Assembly (NCBI GenBank): GCA_029706075.1
Contig: JAINUG010000108.1
Coordinates: forward strand, 558,001-622,000
Reading direction: 5' to 3'
DNA: 64,000 nucleotides
Source of the DNA: Aldrovandia affinis
Lineage: Eukaryota > Chordata > Actinopteri > Notacanthiformes > Halosauridae
The position numbers and the translations under genes were made by a program. The notes beneath the pieces are model-generated. The model was not told where the DNA came from and made no database searches. It was given only the letters and a program-made list of their open reading frames with translations. Below, in pieces: positions 45,893 to 57,565 of this stretch. Position 1 is the stretch's first letter, and each line of letters starts with the position of its first letter.

Positions 45893-47410
45893 GGCCCTTA
45901 AGCTGTGTTATGCCCTAGCGCTGGCAAATTGCCAGTTTCGTCTGTCGCAAACTGAATATTTCCTGTCTCTGCCAAGTTTGGCAATTTCGTGGTGCGCAAT
46001 GAAGGCATTTACGCGACTATGGGTTGGGCAGCACAATAGGGGGTGTGACAATGAAAACAGTCGGCGCTATGCAAGTTTGGTGTCAAATAATTTTTTAGTT
46101 TGCGCTAACGTCCAACTAGACCACTTCTTAATGCAAACGCAAGTGCTCTGTGCAATTTGGTGACTTTATTGATGCGCACATATGAACACATCTGAAATCA
46201 CATGAGGATGTTTTGTGAATATTGGCAATTTCCCCCCACGTTGATACAAATAGTCCAATCCATGGGTAACTTGCAAGCTGTAATCAATTAAGCTAAAAAC
46301 TATAAGCTAAAAGCTTGTGGTTATTCAATGCACGGATATGAAAAACTGAAGCCAGCAAGCCATCCATCGCTACTGTTCAGTAAGATACACCTGTTAAATA
46401 AATACATGTTTGTATGCACATTGTTTTTCTTATGTGAAAGGGTTCTATTCTTTCCATTTGTACTACAGAAAATGGAGTACATAATTGAACGCCGAAGGCG
46501 ATACCGTGAGCGATACCCTGGGTTTGGTAGCCGGTGTTGGCCAGACGGCTATCAGTTCGGCTGTACATGCAGTTTATTCCAGTCTTGTCCAACATGCAAA
46601 TGAGTTTATTACTTTTCCTACACCCAACAGCCAGCAGAGAACTAAACAGGATTTTTATATGCAATGTGGATTCCCTGGGGTCTTGGGTGCCATTGACTGC
46701 ACACATGTGCAGTTGCGCGCACCATCTGATCACGGTATCATTGGTATCGATGTGAATCAGAAGGGGGTCCACTCCATTAATATCCAGGTGGTTTGTGATG
46801 CACACTCCAGGGTGACGCATGTAGGCCTACTGCATGATGAACATAAATGAAACAGGCCTAGTTGCAGTTGTGAGTTTTTTTATGTATTGCTTTCCATTTA
46901 ACAATTACATTAAATTAGAAGAAAAGAAACATTGTTTTTTAAGTTGGAAAGCCTACAAATAAGGAAACAAAGAGATGGTAAAATAAAACACATTCTTTTA
47001 ACAATGTAGGTCTCAAAATATAAACTCAAATAATGAAAATGACAATAATGTCCACCATGTTTTCTCCCTCTGATTCGAGCGCCAACTTTTCGCTCTCCTC
47101 TTTTGAGAAGCAGTCCTGGCGCAGCTGGGCAAAACTGTCATCCATGTCAGGAAATTGCCAATTTGCTATAGCGTTAGCGCACTGGTATTTAAAAGGATAG
47201 AAAATAGGTGTTCTGATTGGCCATTATGAACCAAACCAAACCCCCACCACACCCACATGTATTTTTAAAAAGTTAATCCAACCTCTTTTACAACTGCGCC
47301 GGAGGTGCACAAAATTACAGAAATTGCGTTAGACATGCCCTAAAGCACCACCATCCTCACTTTGCATCTGCGTTACCGGCACCATCCTAACTCACATAAT
47401 TAGGGCCCAT
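45893..47410 (+). mobile_element. Harbinger element relic
   Basis: Left end GGCCCTTAAGCTGTGTTA (45893) and right end, reversed, GGGCCCTAATTATGTGAG (47410) form diverged inverted termini of Harbinger type. Subterminal sequences are also inverted relatives: GCGCTGGCAAATTGCCAGTT near 45919 and AATTGCCAATTTGCTATAGC near 47155. A transposase piece lies between. Target duplication is not clear. The right-hand 300 bp recur at 56.0-56.3 kb in the opposite orientation, so this is a repeated family. Confidence 0.7.
46471..46850 (+). pseudogene. Harbinger (HARBI1-like) transposase fragment
   Basis: After a short IIERRRRYRERYP-type segment, the frame at 46500-46850 encodes VSDTLGLVAGVGQTAISSAV, SLVQHANEFITFPTP, QDFYMQCGFPGVLGAIDCTH and KGVHSINIQVVCDAHSRVTH. 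These are the central motifs of Harbinger DDE transposases; AIDCTH holds the first catalytic aspartate and VVCDA the second. The region between the N-terminus and VSDTLGL is deleted, and the glutamate-containing C-terminal part is missing after 46850. It has a single open frame of 121 codons, so it is one of the better preserved coding scraps here, but it cannot encode a working enzyme. Confidence 0.85.
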
Positions 47411-48392
47411 TAATATGTAGTTAAATTACAATGTTGTTGGTTTTGGTTTAGATATGTTGGAGGGACATTTCCTTTTTTGATATTAGAGGCATGATTCACC
47501 AAAAGCCGTATATATATATATGATACAGACACAATGCAGCTCTGGTGAGACTTTCAGAAAGAGCCTTATCACATCTCTCTGAGTCTGATCACAATATCAG
47601 AAGACATGAACACTGCATTTCACCAGCTGGGAGGCATGCAGTGCACAGTGCTGCCCACAGAAGTGAAACATGTTCACACCAGATGTGTGACACAGCAACG
47701 CATGGCTATCTCTGACAGGGGAAGATATGGCACACATGCTGTACGTGTGGATGTGAGCTAAATTTACCCAAATGAAGTTAATGGTACCCACGTAGCTTGA
47801 GGCATGAGAGGGAGCAATACGAAGTAATTCCCTCATGAGCACATGTATACTGTACGCAGTCTTCAAACACGTACTACTGCAGGCCAAAACAATTGAGAGG
47901 CAATGCAGTGTAAGCACACAGTGGAAATCACAAGCTATTACAATTGCACTAGAAGTTTTGAGTGGCAAATGGCATCAGATTCACTGCTGTGACCGGATTC
48001 CGTGGACCTTGGGAGAAACTACCACGAGTCACCACAAATAAATCTGGTCATTCGCAATGGTATTATTGGGTTGGGTTCTAAGGTTTTCTGAACACCTGTG
48101 TTGCTATCAGAATTATTCTCATTATCTCAACATTTAAAATAAAAAATCTAATCAATACATATTACGATCAGTTTCTACATTATTGGCTGAGTGTATGGCC
48201 TTTATTAATGGGTATTTTGTTAATCTGACACTTTCGACTGTTGTCACTACTTTTAATTCTTTCAATCTTGTTTTTTCTTCAGAAGTGAAAGAATAGTAAT
48301 CCATAAAAATATCAATTTGTGAGACTTTTGTTGTCTACAAATAAAGAAAATAATTGCAGTGTCAAATTATATATATGCAAACACATTTTCAA
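47411..48392. other. Unassigned intergenic DNA
   Basis: A 123-codon minus-strand frame at 47597-47968 shows no recognised domain. The interval may hold decayed parts of the Harbinger copy whose C-terminus lies at 48.4-48.6 kb, but nothing could be confirmed. Confidence 0.35.
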
Positions 48393-48610
48393 CTAGCTTT
48401 TGGCATATTTGCCATCCCTACCCTGTGTCTCCATTTTGCATGGGCTCTTGCTCGCCATCCTCATTTCAGTGCTCCTCTCTTGCATCGCCAGATTATGGAA
48501 GATGCAGATCACAATCATGATATTGCACACCTTTTGGGGGGAATACATTGGTACAATCCCGTTCAGTCGAGACATCTGCAGCATGCTTTTTGAATGCCAA
48601 ACACCCTCTT
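48393..48610 (-). pseudogene. Harbinger transposase C-terminal fragment
   Basis: The minus strand reads GVWHSKSMLQMSRLNGIVPM, then YSPQKVCNIMIVICIFHNLA and MQERSTEMR. This matches the C-terminal segment of Harbinger transposases (GxWKxRFxxL...L.YSPxKVCxIIxACxxLHNLAxxR). Upstream on the same strand (48611-48728) the frame is open but not similar. It is on the opposite strand to the 46.5-kb fragment and covers a different part of the protein, so it derives from a separate insertion or an inverted rearrangement. Confidence 0.75.
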
Positions 48611-48729
48611 GATCTTGATTATGTTGTGTGTAGATCGTTGTTGTACCACCATCAATATTGGAGTGAGAAGCCAGTGTTGTAATCCATAGCTTGATTAACC
48701 TTTTGGAAATATTAAAAGATTCATTCAAT

Positions 48730-51619
48730 TAAATTTAAACCTTGAAAAAATGAAAAATAATAACAAAATTCATTAAACAACTAACAACAATTAAACTAAC
48801 AACCACCCCCTGCTAATTTCTTGGCTGTCAAATAAATTTAGTTGGTGTAAATTTGACATGCTGCAGAATGAATGGGGCTTTGCAAAAACTGGGGTAGCTT
48901 GCAATTTTCAACAGTAAGCTACTGTAATTCTATAATACAGTTTCTTACAGTATTTAGCATTTAGCGCACAATTATTTCATAATTTACAACCATTGCATTT
49001 TAAATGTATAATGTTAAACAAGTAAGTTAGCATAATAACATTATAAATCAGTGCGCAAGCAAGCTGCTTTTCAAGCAACAGTTTTCTAGTGTGACCACAT
49101 CTGCAGTGGACTAACCTCCTTACTGGGAGCAGCAAGCTGTTGACTATGTCCACCGCTGGTTGATTCACCAACACAGCAAAATGGGAGCGGCCACAAGAAG
49201 CACACCATGGTTAGTAAAATTAGCAATCAAATTCGTTTTTTTTGGAGTTTCCTTGGGATCAATTCAGAAAGAGAGTTGAAGTCCTGCCGAAAGAAGGTGG
49301 TCAGTAAAAAGACAGGATAAGTCATGCAGAAGAAGTCCTTGATCTGTCAAATCACATGTCTGCACATTGCTTTGGAGGCTGACTATGGGACTATGTGTAA
49401 TGTGTGTAACATGTTAGGCTATTTAGATGTTACTCTGAAAAGTTAAGAAAGACAGTGCTTGTTGTATACTCCTGTATAGCTTGTTTATTTTTCCTAAAAT
49501 CATTTTCTCATTGTTTTGCCCATAGTTAACATAGACATAGACACAGACATTGACGTAAAAGCAGGAAGCAAGTATCTCAGATAACCAAAAGTATACCTGC
49601 ACTTACAACATTTTGTCTATTCTCTGTGCCTAATTTGGTTTATTGTGCACTATGTTGTCATTTTTATTTTATTTCAGAAGTTTCACCCAAAATATATCAA
49701 AACTGTTGTTTATCCATCCTGATATTTTCTGTGACTTGACAAGTTTTTTAGATAATTGCTGCACCCCATATGTTCGAATATGTTCCAAGTAACAACTGTG
49801 TTAAAATTGTAATTAGAAGCCACATTAACAACATGTCATGTGCACGATTGAGCCAAGTTTACTTGTGTCCGCAGGCACGTACTCCTGTAACAACTGTTTT
49901 GTCGCTGCAAATGCACTCTTCTGAGTATATTACAAAGTATTATAGTAATTCATACCACATGCCAGGAAGTCAGCTGGCGATAAAATAGAATTATGACAAT
50001 AGCATGATCCCTGTTGTCTTGATTGAACTTGATTGTGCACAACGTTTAACCGTTAGCATGTTGTGAATATGGCTCATAGTTATATCCATAAGTACATTAT
50101 AAAAATGTACTTTTTGATATGATGAGCTTTGAGAAAGCTAACATTTCATTTGAGAACAAGGCATTTTAATTTTGGACTGTAAATGTTACCAAGTAACAAC
50201 TTTGTTAACTATTGTGATTATGTCATATCCATGAGGACATTACAAAGATGTCCTTTTGTGTAAAAATGAGGGTAAATTTGCTTCACGGTAAGATTTGAGT
50301 TCATCACTTTTGAGCTTTTTTTTCTTGTTTTTGAAATAGTCATGTGTGATTGTGTCACAACAAAATTGTGTCTTGTTGCGAAATTGTTGGGCAATCTAAT
50401 GGGATCCTCCTCCAGTAGATCAACCTTTTTCATGCACCCCTATGGCTACAATGTTTCAATGTTTACCATTTCCCAAGTAAGTTGTGACTACAAACAGATG
50501 GTCTTTTATATATGTCACAACAACCCTATTGGTGAGTTTCATGAATAACTGCTTCAGTCATTCCTGGTATTTAACTAATTATATTTCTTTTAGACTTTTC
50601 CCACAATGGAGCAGAATGAGGCACGCTTCCTGAGATGGGAGTCTGCCAAGTGAAGTCTTTTCCACCGATCACCATATTTCTGTTTTCAATTACAATGTAC
50701 AATTTAGCCATTTGGCACATACTTTAATACAAAATGACTTACAAGAGTGCATCGCTAGAAAATCATCATAAGAGCTATTGAACAGTAAGCTACAGTCAAA
50801 TCATGATCATCATCAAAGTTCATGCCACAAAACCTGTAATACAAAAGGGTAGAGAAATGTTATATATATTTTTCCAGGTCTTCAGCCTTTCCTCAGGTGT
50901 TCAGCACTGGTGTTCACTGCACAACCCTCCGTGTTTCTCTGTGGGTGGAGATTTATTAATCGAGGTGTGCTATGAACTGACTTCAGTAACTGCAGTGTGT
51001 GGGACAGTCAAAGTATTACTGCAGAGATACAACCGGCATTCAACACTTCTCCAGTCCACAACACTGCCTTACATTCTGCCTTTCATTCGCTTACTTTATT
51101 TTCACCTCTAACACAAGAGCCCAGTCTGGTAAAATACGTGTTTATGCTAAGCTTCCGTTATAAAACACTGTTCCTGGATGAGAAAAATATAGAGAATCTT
51201 TGAGATATTCATGGAAGTTAAATATACTCACTCCTCCTTTTATTTTCACCCTTTTTTCTAAAGGTCAATGCTATGACCACAAAGAACACTGCCGCTCACA
51301 GCAAACTAACTAAAGAAGTACATTTAGCAAAAACATGCAGAGACATACATGCAAGGATGGTTAACTTCCTTATGAATAAAGTAATCAATCCCATTGTCAG
51401 TGAAACAAAAGGTCAACTGAGATGACATGTCAGTGTCCTGCTAGGTGGCAACTGGCAACTATTAGGAGGACACTGCAGATTGCGTCCAGGTTAGGGGTTG
51501 CATTCCCACAACTGTGACGTCATATAGATTTAATGTATACGTTTCTGTAAATACTTTAAAATGACAAAAAAACACATATAACAATTAACAAAATGAACAT
51601 CAAAGAAATGTTCAAGAAA
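48730..51619. other. Unassigned AT-rich DNA with an old local duplication
   Basis: The strings TATATCCATAAGTACATTAT (50083) and TCATATCCATGAGGACATTA (50222) and their flanks align at an offset of about 140 bp, each followed by a GT(A/C)C(A/T)TTT hairpin arm. This is a diverged tandem duplication. No gene recognised. Confidence 0.45.
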
Positions 51620-52015
51620 ATTATATTGAAAATTTAATCTTGGATTCCTCAAAATAGCCACCCTTTGCTGTGATTACAGCCTCACAAACACAGGCCATTC
51701 GGTTAATAAGTTTCAGCAGGAAATCACCCGATATATCTTCCCAGCTCTCCTGCAGCAATTCCCAGAGAAACTTGTGGGTTGCTTTGCTTTGATTCTTCTG
51801 TCCAGTTTGTCCCATACAATTTCTATGGGATTGAGGTCTGGACACTGGGCAGGCCAGGTCATCAGTTTGAGTTGTCCTTCACGTTCCTCCTTCACCAGGT
51901 AGTTCTTGCACAACTTCAAGGTGTGTTTCGGGTCATTATCTTGCCGAAGAATGAAGGAGTGCCCGATTAGCCGTAGTCCAAATGGAAGGTGTACTCAAAC
52001 TTTTGACTGGTACTG
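51620..52015 (-). mobile_element. Tc1-like element, C-terminal half and one terminus
   Basis: The minus strand encodes MTWPAQCPDLNPIEIVWDKL (third acidic motif of the DDE domain, normally [17 protein letters not shown]), with LLQESWEDI and AVITAKGGYFE downstream, the usual transposase ending. Before it comes a scrap of the second-aspartate region. At the right edge, GTACTCAAACTTTTGACTGG TACTG (split here) ends at a TA (52016-52017). The middle and N-terminal parts are deleted and the left terminus is not found. The terminus differs from that at 42.6 kb, so this is another lineage. Confidence 0.85.
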
Positions 52016-52698
52016 TAATTCTATTGGCTTATATTACACAAACAAATCAAACTGATAACAAGCTATTTTAAAAACACAGCATTATTGAACCATTATACAT
52101 GTAGGATAGTATAAACCAAGTCAACCATTCAGGGCATGCAGTGGTACGGTCCATGCTGTAATACTATTCATAGTGTTTGTTACGGGCGCCACGGGACTGT
52201 CAAAGGTCTGTACATAAATTAATGATCCACATACTTGTAAACCTCAATTTTCACCTAAAGTGTGAGATGAAGGAAAAAAAGTGAATCTGTAATTGTAACA
52301 TGAAAAATGTATTTACATCATTTTGATGCAGTTCTGATTTTGCAATTAATCTATTACGTATTGGCTTTTACAATTTACAATTTTAACATTATATGTATGG
52401 ACTTGTAATTGTAACATTACATATGTCATCTTTTTTTAACTGAAATCTGACTCCATACAGTGGTGACCCTATTAATGAAAAGGCATAATTCTAGAACTGC
52501 AGCATGGAATTCTGAAATCACATACAAAAGAACTCAGCAGCTAAGGCCTTTATATTTTTATAGAACCTACGCATCAAAAGGTTAAACTAGTTGCTGTCAG
52601 AGTGATGGATGGTGTGCTTAAAATAATGGTATCATAAGTCAGACAACAAATGCACACATACAGTACATCAGACCCTAGTAATTTCCCTGGCTCTGAAT
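52016..52698. other. Unassigned intergenic DNA
   Basis: No gene or element recognised. Confidence 0.5.
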
Positions 52699-52702
52699 AT
52701 AC

Positions 52703-53097
52703 TGTAGCAGTGAGTGTGGAAGGAAGACACCAAGGCACCTGTTCTTGATCCATCTCTTGCTACCAGCTTTATTTATTCAGGCATATTTGCAATGGAGAGA
52801 TGCCTCTTAGCCAAGAAAAGCAGAGGATAAATTCTCGCACATACGAGTACCAATACGGTTTGTCAACACAAAGAAGTACACAAGAACTGAATCACTAATA
52901 CAAATAAATAAGAAACATGAACTTATAGCGTTCACAAAGGCCTATGGGCTACACAGCAATAAGTGGTGCAAAAGCGCCGGAACCAGCAGTTAGCCTTGGT
53001 GGCTACGCTAGCTAAGAGGTATCAACCGCTACTAACTAGCCAAGATGCCGGTAACATTTAGCATTAGTGGTGGCTTAGCTATCGGTTCACCGCTACA
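52703..53097 (-). mobile_element. Solo LTR with 4-bp target duplication ATAC
   Basis: The 395-bp block begins TGTAGCAGTGAG and ends CGGTTCACCGCTACA, giving 10-bp inverted ends with one mismatch. ATAC occurs immediately on both sides (52699-52702 and 53098-53101). On the minus strand a TGAATAAATAAAGC signal lies near 52770, so the LTR is transcribed leftward. No internal retroelement genes are attached. The size, TG...CA ends and short duplication support a solo LTR of a Gypsy- or ERV-type element. Confidence 0.75.
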
Positions 53098-53229
53098 ATA
53101 CTTTTTCACGAAAGCAAATCGTGCCAGATGCTTGAGTGTAGATGCATCTTACATCAGGCTCAGTGACAGGCAATGATGATAGAACATACAACTTAAAACA
53201 GTGCTTGCTGAGGTGTCAGATTTTTATGC

Positions 53230-53610
53230 CTTTTCTCCCTTTTTCTCCCAATTTGAATCACATTCGCAAGCCGTACACATTGTAACCACCGCTGTCATTT
53301 TGGGAGAGCACAGACATTTACAGGCTCCCCCAGAGACATGTGCCATCAGCCACAGCTTCGTTTCACAATGCAGTCTGCAACTTAATCTTGCACAGACCTG
53401 AGTCGGAGCGAGACACTTTATGTGCAGCTTTATACAGGCAGACCATGGGTGCCCCATTGACCAACGGAAGATGCTGGTTCCCTACCTGGGCAACACTACC
53501 ACCAATTATGCATTGCCCAGCAGAGCTGCCGGCCACAGTCAGTATTGGCAGAGTCTGGATTCAATACCAGACTGTACATCCACACACTACAACAACGCCT
53601 TAACAGGATG
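53230..53610. repeat. Probable dispersed repeat with tRNA-like end
   Basis: It starts TTTTTCTCCCAATTTGAATC (53240) and continues GC-richer than the flanks to a CTGGATTCAATACCAGACTG segment (53555), which on the minus strand could be a degraded pol III B box. The layout resembles a common fish repeat that opens with TTTTCTCCCAATTTGG and closes with a reverse tRNA-like head. The identity is uncertain. Confidence 0.4.
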
Positions 53611-55842
53611 AGCATCCCATCAGCTCTGCTGATGTTTTTTTAATAGGTTTCCTGTAAAGTATCCAGGGACATGTGGATCTCAGCCAAAACAAATTTCATA
53701 AACAGCTTTTGCAATAAGATCACTTCCTTCTTGAAACAAGATATACTTGCAAACTATGTTTAAATAGTGGGGACTTTTGATTTTTTTAAAGGTCTTTTTT
53801 TTACAGCTAACCCTGATCTGTGAAATCCACTCTATATATTCACTGAAAACAATTATTGTGCAATAGATCATTGTTTTGAGTTTATTTTAAATTTCTCCAG
53901 TTATAATCAGATAATTATTCTTATTTGATTAAAGGTTTTTTTCACATTTTCCAATGGACATTTCATTTCCAGCTAAAGTGAACATGGGAGCCAGGGAGAA
54001 GAGAAATATTGTTGATGGATTGTATTATCAGTGGAGAGGGATCCAAATTAAGATAATACCAGTCACTGATTATCATTATCGACAGGCTTTAGACTGACAG
54101 CAGAGAAAGATTAATAAGTCTTAATACACATAGCTGACAGGAATGTACAGTAAAGTCTTTGATTGTGCAATTTAAATGGATATATGGATTTAATAATGAG
54201 TTTTATATATGAGAAGTGTGCATGTTTTATTAATATCCACACTCCTGGATATGCATGGAGGAATTCTTAGGGAAAATACTAGCAGTACCAGATAATGGGG
54301 GTCTTTCCTCTGGTGGTTTATGGATTTAATCCTCTATGTAAGGAGAGACTGCTTAACATACATTCATGTTGGCCTGTTTACTAATGACATAGACATGGCT
54401 AGTGAAATTATAAATACAGTGACATTTATTTTTGTATTTATTTCTTTATTTTCAGACACATTCTAGCACACCAAGGGTCACTCATACCATGGAGCCTGTT
54501 AGTGTAACTGACTGTATGATGTCATTTATGAAAACTCTCCTGTGCAATCTTCTGTGCTGTCATATGGTGATGAATTTCGAAGAGCAACAATGAGACGCTC
54601 CTGTATATGATCATGACCACATGCCGTTGCTTTCCTATTGTATTGTTCTGTGACTTTAGAATGCGATTTGGTATGTTTAATTTAGTGGAATTAATAGCAT
54701 ACATCATGTAAGTAATTTAATATAGGAAATCTGATGAAAAGGTAAGCAGTATTGTGATTAGGCCAGTAATACCACTGCAGTCAATACCCTATGAGTCCAT
54801 AAATTGTAATTGTAATGATAATATCAAGGGAATAAGAAATATGACCAAAATCTGTAAATGAAAGTGCTGTGTTAATGAAATCATCATGGCTCTTTGTACT
54901 ATTTTAATGATGGCCTGTCCAAAGAAGGAGATTCTTTTTATATTTCATTGGGGATGGGGTAATATGTCTGATTCACAGGTGATTCATTTCTGTACAGCTT
55001 AAAGGTGAAAGACAGCACATATCAAGGACACCCTCATTTGTTCTTCCTCCTGTTGTAGAATCATCTATAACACCCAATACATCATGGACACTGACTCTGT
55101 GTAATTATTTTCACAGGAGACAGGTGCTTTTCCCTGAGTGCTGCATTTCAGTACTGACCCGCAGGGGATTCTTGGAGCTGCATGAATGCTACTTTGTTTC
55201 TAACATTGTGCAAGGAGCATTTTCAGCTTAGGTCATGCTGATAGGGGAGATACCTCATTAGCTGAGCTTAAAGCCCATGCTGCACAGTGTTTGGAGCTCA
55301 GGCTTAAAACACGCTTGTTGAAACCCAGCCGTTGGCAGGAGGATTGGTTGGAAGGTTAGGGGATGGTAATGCTGGGTGGTGTTCTCCTGCAGTCAGGTTG
55401 GTTAACTGTGAATTATTGATGTTCGCAATCCCAGTGGCATCATAACCTCCATTAGATGTAGAGTCACTCTAGACACATGATGAGCATGCTATTATAATGC
55501 CTGATATTGCTCGGGTGTCAGGAAGATACGCAAGGTAGTGAGGTCATCACTGGCACAGAAGAAATATAATATTAAAAAATAATCTTGGTCAGCCTTTTTA
55601 TTATGCATGATTTATTTTATTATTGAGTTGTACATAGAAGATATTGGTATAATTATTGAAAAACTGATGGATTTCCTTCATTAATTACCTTTTGTTTAAA
55701 TTCATTCATAATATGTTGTTGATAACATTGCTGAGATATTGCTTATGATGGAAGTCTGATTATCAAATAACCACAATACAGTTTTAGATTTTAAAATAAA
55801 TTATTTTCATAAACTGATTACTGTAGAGACCCAATACAACAC

Positions 55843-55843
<1 letters not shown>
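53611..55843. other. Unassigned intergenic DNA
   Basis: No gene recognised. 54870-55320 is motif-rich and less AT-biased, a possible conserved non-coding element. Confidence 0.4.

Positions 55844-55908
<65 letters not shown>
55844..55908. repeat. (CA)n microsatellite, about 32 units
   Basis: An uninterrupted CA run of about 65 bp, the longest simple repeat in the window. The poly-cysteine/valine open frame on the minus strand here is an artefact of the repeat. Confidence 0.97.
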
Positions 55909-55910
<2 letters not shown>

Positions 55911-56001
55911 GTAGTGACACTAAAATAAACATTTACTTTAAAATAAAATACTTGTATTGAGATTATCTTTCTTTTCTTTTTTTTCCTACTTTGAAAACAA
56001 A

Positions 56002-56320
56002 GGGCTCTAATTTGGTTGTCAAGGCGCAATGTCAAGATGCTAGGGTTAATTCAGGACGGTGGTGCATTAAGGTCTGTCCAACTCCATTCTAGTCATTTTG
56101 TGGCAAGAGGCAAGAGATGTTATCGAACCTGCAGCGCTGTTGTCAAAGAGGTTGGTTTTGGAAGAATAAATGACCTTTGGGTGTGGTGAGGGTTTGCGGA
56201 GGGTTTGTTTTAATTATGGTTAATCAGATCAGCCATTTTTAATCCCTTTAATACCAGTCCGTTAACGCGATAGTGAACTGGTAAAGTTGTCTGATGAATA
56301 GCAAGTGCCAAGTTATGAGC
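56002..56320 (-). mobile_element. Harbinger fragment, same family as the 45.9-kb element
   Basis: It starts GGGCTCTAATTTGG like the reversed right end at 47410. It then shares, in order, AGGACGGTGGTGCATTAAGG, AAGAGGTTGG, GGGTGTGGTGAGGGTTTG, a GGTTAATCAGATCAGCCATT stretch and TAATACCAGTCCGTTAACGC with the reverse complement of 47150-47410. No coding sequence is seen. A weak match to the other end of that element (AACCCATG/CCCAACCCA region) lies at about 57640-57690 beyond a Tc1 relic, so the copy may once have extended there. Confidence 0.65.
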
Positions 56321-56639
56321 AGCTCTATCAGTAGTGCGTCTCTCAGTAGAAAATTGATATATGTGCCCAGATGGCAGAGTGTTATAAGTGCATTTATGTC
56401 ACCTCAAATAAGCCTTTTTGGGCAAATACATTAGTTTGTGTATTAATACGGCATCCAATCATGTACTTCACTTTATTGTAAGGAAAGTTAAAAATTAAAT
56501 TTCACATACATACATTTATTTAACAAAAATGTTCCTTGCACATTATTTTCATTAAAGCTTTTTCTTATTAATTACAAATAAAAAAACACAATAATTGATT
56601 TCACAGTTAGTTAGTGCATTTCCAAACAAGAGCTTCATC

Positions 56640-57563
56640 ATGAAGACCAAAGAACATCTGAGAAAATGTTTTTCAAAAGAACCAATCAGGGGAAAGTTAT
56701 AATAAGATCTCAAGGACTTTGAATATACCCCAGAGCACCGTTAAGTTCATCATAAAGAAATGGGGAGAATATTGCACAATTGTGAATTTGCCTGGAACAG
56801 GCCGTCCTCCAAAACTGAACATATGTGTGAAAAGGGCCCTTATTAGGGAGGCCGTCAAGAGGCCTATGGCAACTCTGACTAAGTTACAGTCTTCCATGGC
56901 AGAGGTGGGAGAAACTATAGCCTATAACTATATAACTGTGTGGGAGGGTGGCAAAAAGACAACCATTGTTGAAGAAAATACAGTGAAACATGGTGGCGGG
57001 AGCCTAATGCTATGGGGGTATTTCTCTGCTTCAGAGAGTGGAAAACTTGTCAACATAGAGGGCAAATGGATGGTGCAAGATATAGACAAATCTTGGAGGA
57101 AAACCTGTTGCACTCTGTAAGAGACTTGGGAGAAGATTTATATTCCAGCAGGACCAAAGCATATAGTAAAAGCCACATTGGCGTGGTTTAACAACAAAAT
57201 CCCTTTGAGAATGTGTGGAAACATTTGAAAATCGCTCCATCCAACCTGATGGAGCTTGAGCAATTTTGTATTGAAGAATGAGTGAAAATTGTCCAGATGT
57301 GCAAAGCTGGTAGAGACTTACCCAAATCTAGCGGTGCTAAATCAATATTAAGTATTACGTCAAGGAAGGTGAATACTTATGGAATAAATTGTATGTTTTT
57401 AATTTGTAATTGATTAAGAAGAAGCTTTAGAGTTGTTTTTGTTTGACATTATTTTGTGTTGATCAGTGGCAACAAAACCCAATTAAATGCATTTTGATTC
57501 CATGAAGTAAGAAAATAAAATGTAAAAAATGCCAAAGGGGGTGAGCACTTTGTATAACCACTG
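56640..57563 (+). pseudogene. Tc1-like transposase relic with right terminus
   Basis: The N-terminal HTH region is readable at 56719-56880 (IPQSTVKFIIKKWGEYCTIV, NLPGTGRPPKL), followed by a deletion into the core (KHGGGSLMLWGYFSASESGK at about 56988-57045). Beyond a stop the second-aspartate and C-terminal regions are heavily decayed. The right end AAAGGGGGTGAGCACTTTGT ATAACCACTG (split here) stops at a TA (57564-57565). The left end is not found. Its terminus is unlike those at 21.2, 42.6 and 52.0 kb, so it represents another lineage. Confidence 0.8.
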
Positions 57564-57565
57564 TA

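Noticed and set aside
47597-47968. 123-codon minus-strand frame as a gene
   Set aside because: No motif, no codon pattern and no start context; the segment lies between Harbinger remnants.
55784-56035. Poly-cysteine/valine open frame
   Set aside because: It is the translation of the (CA)n microsatellite.
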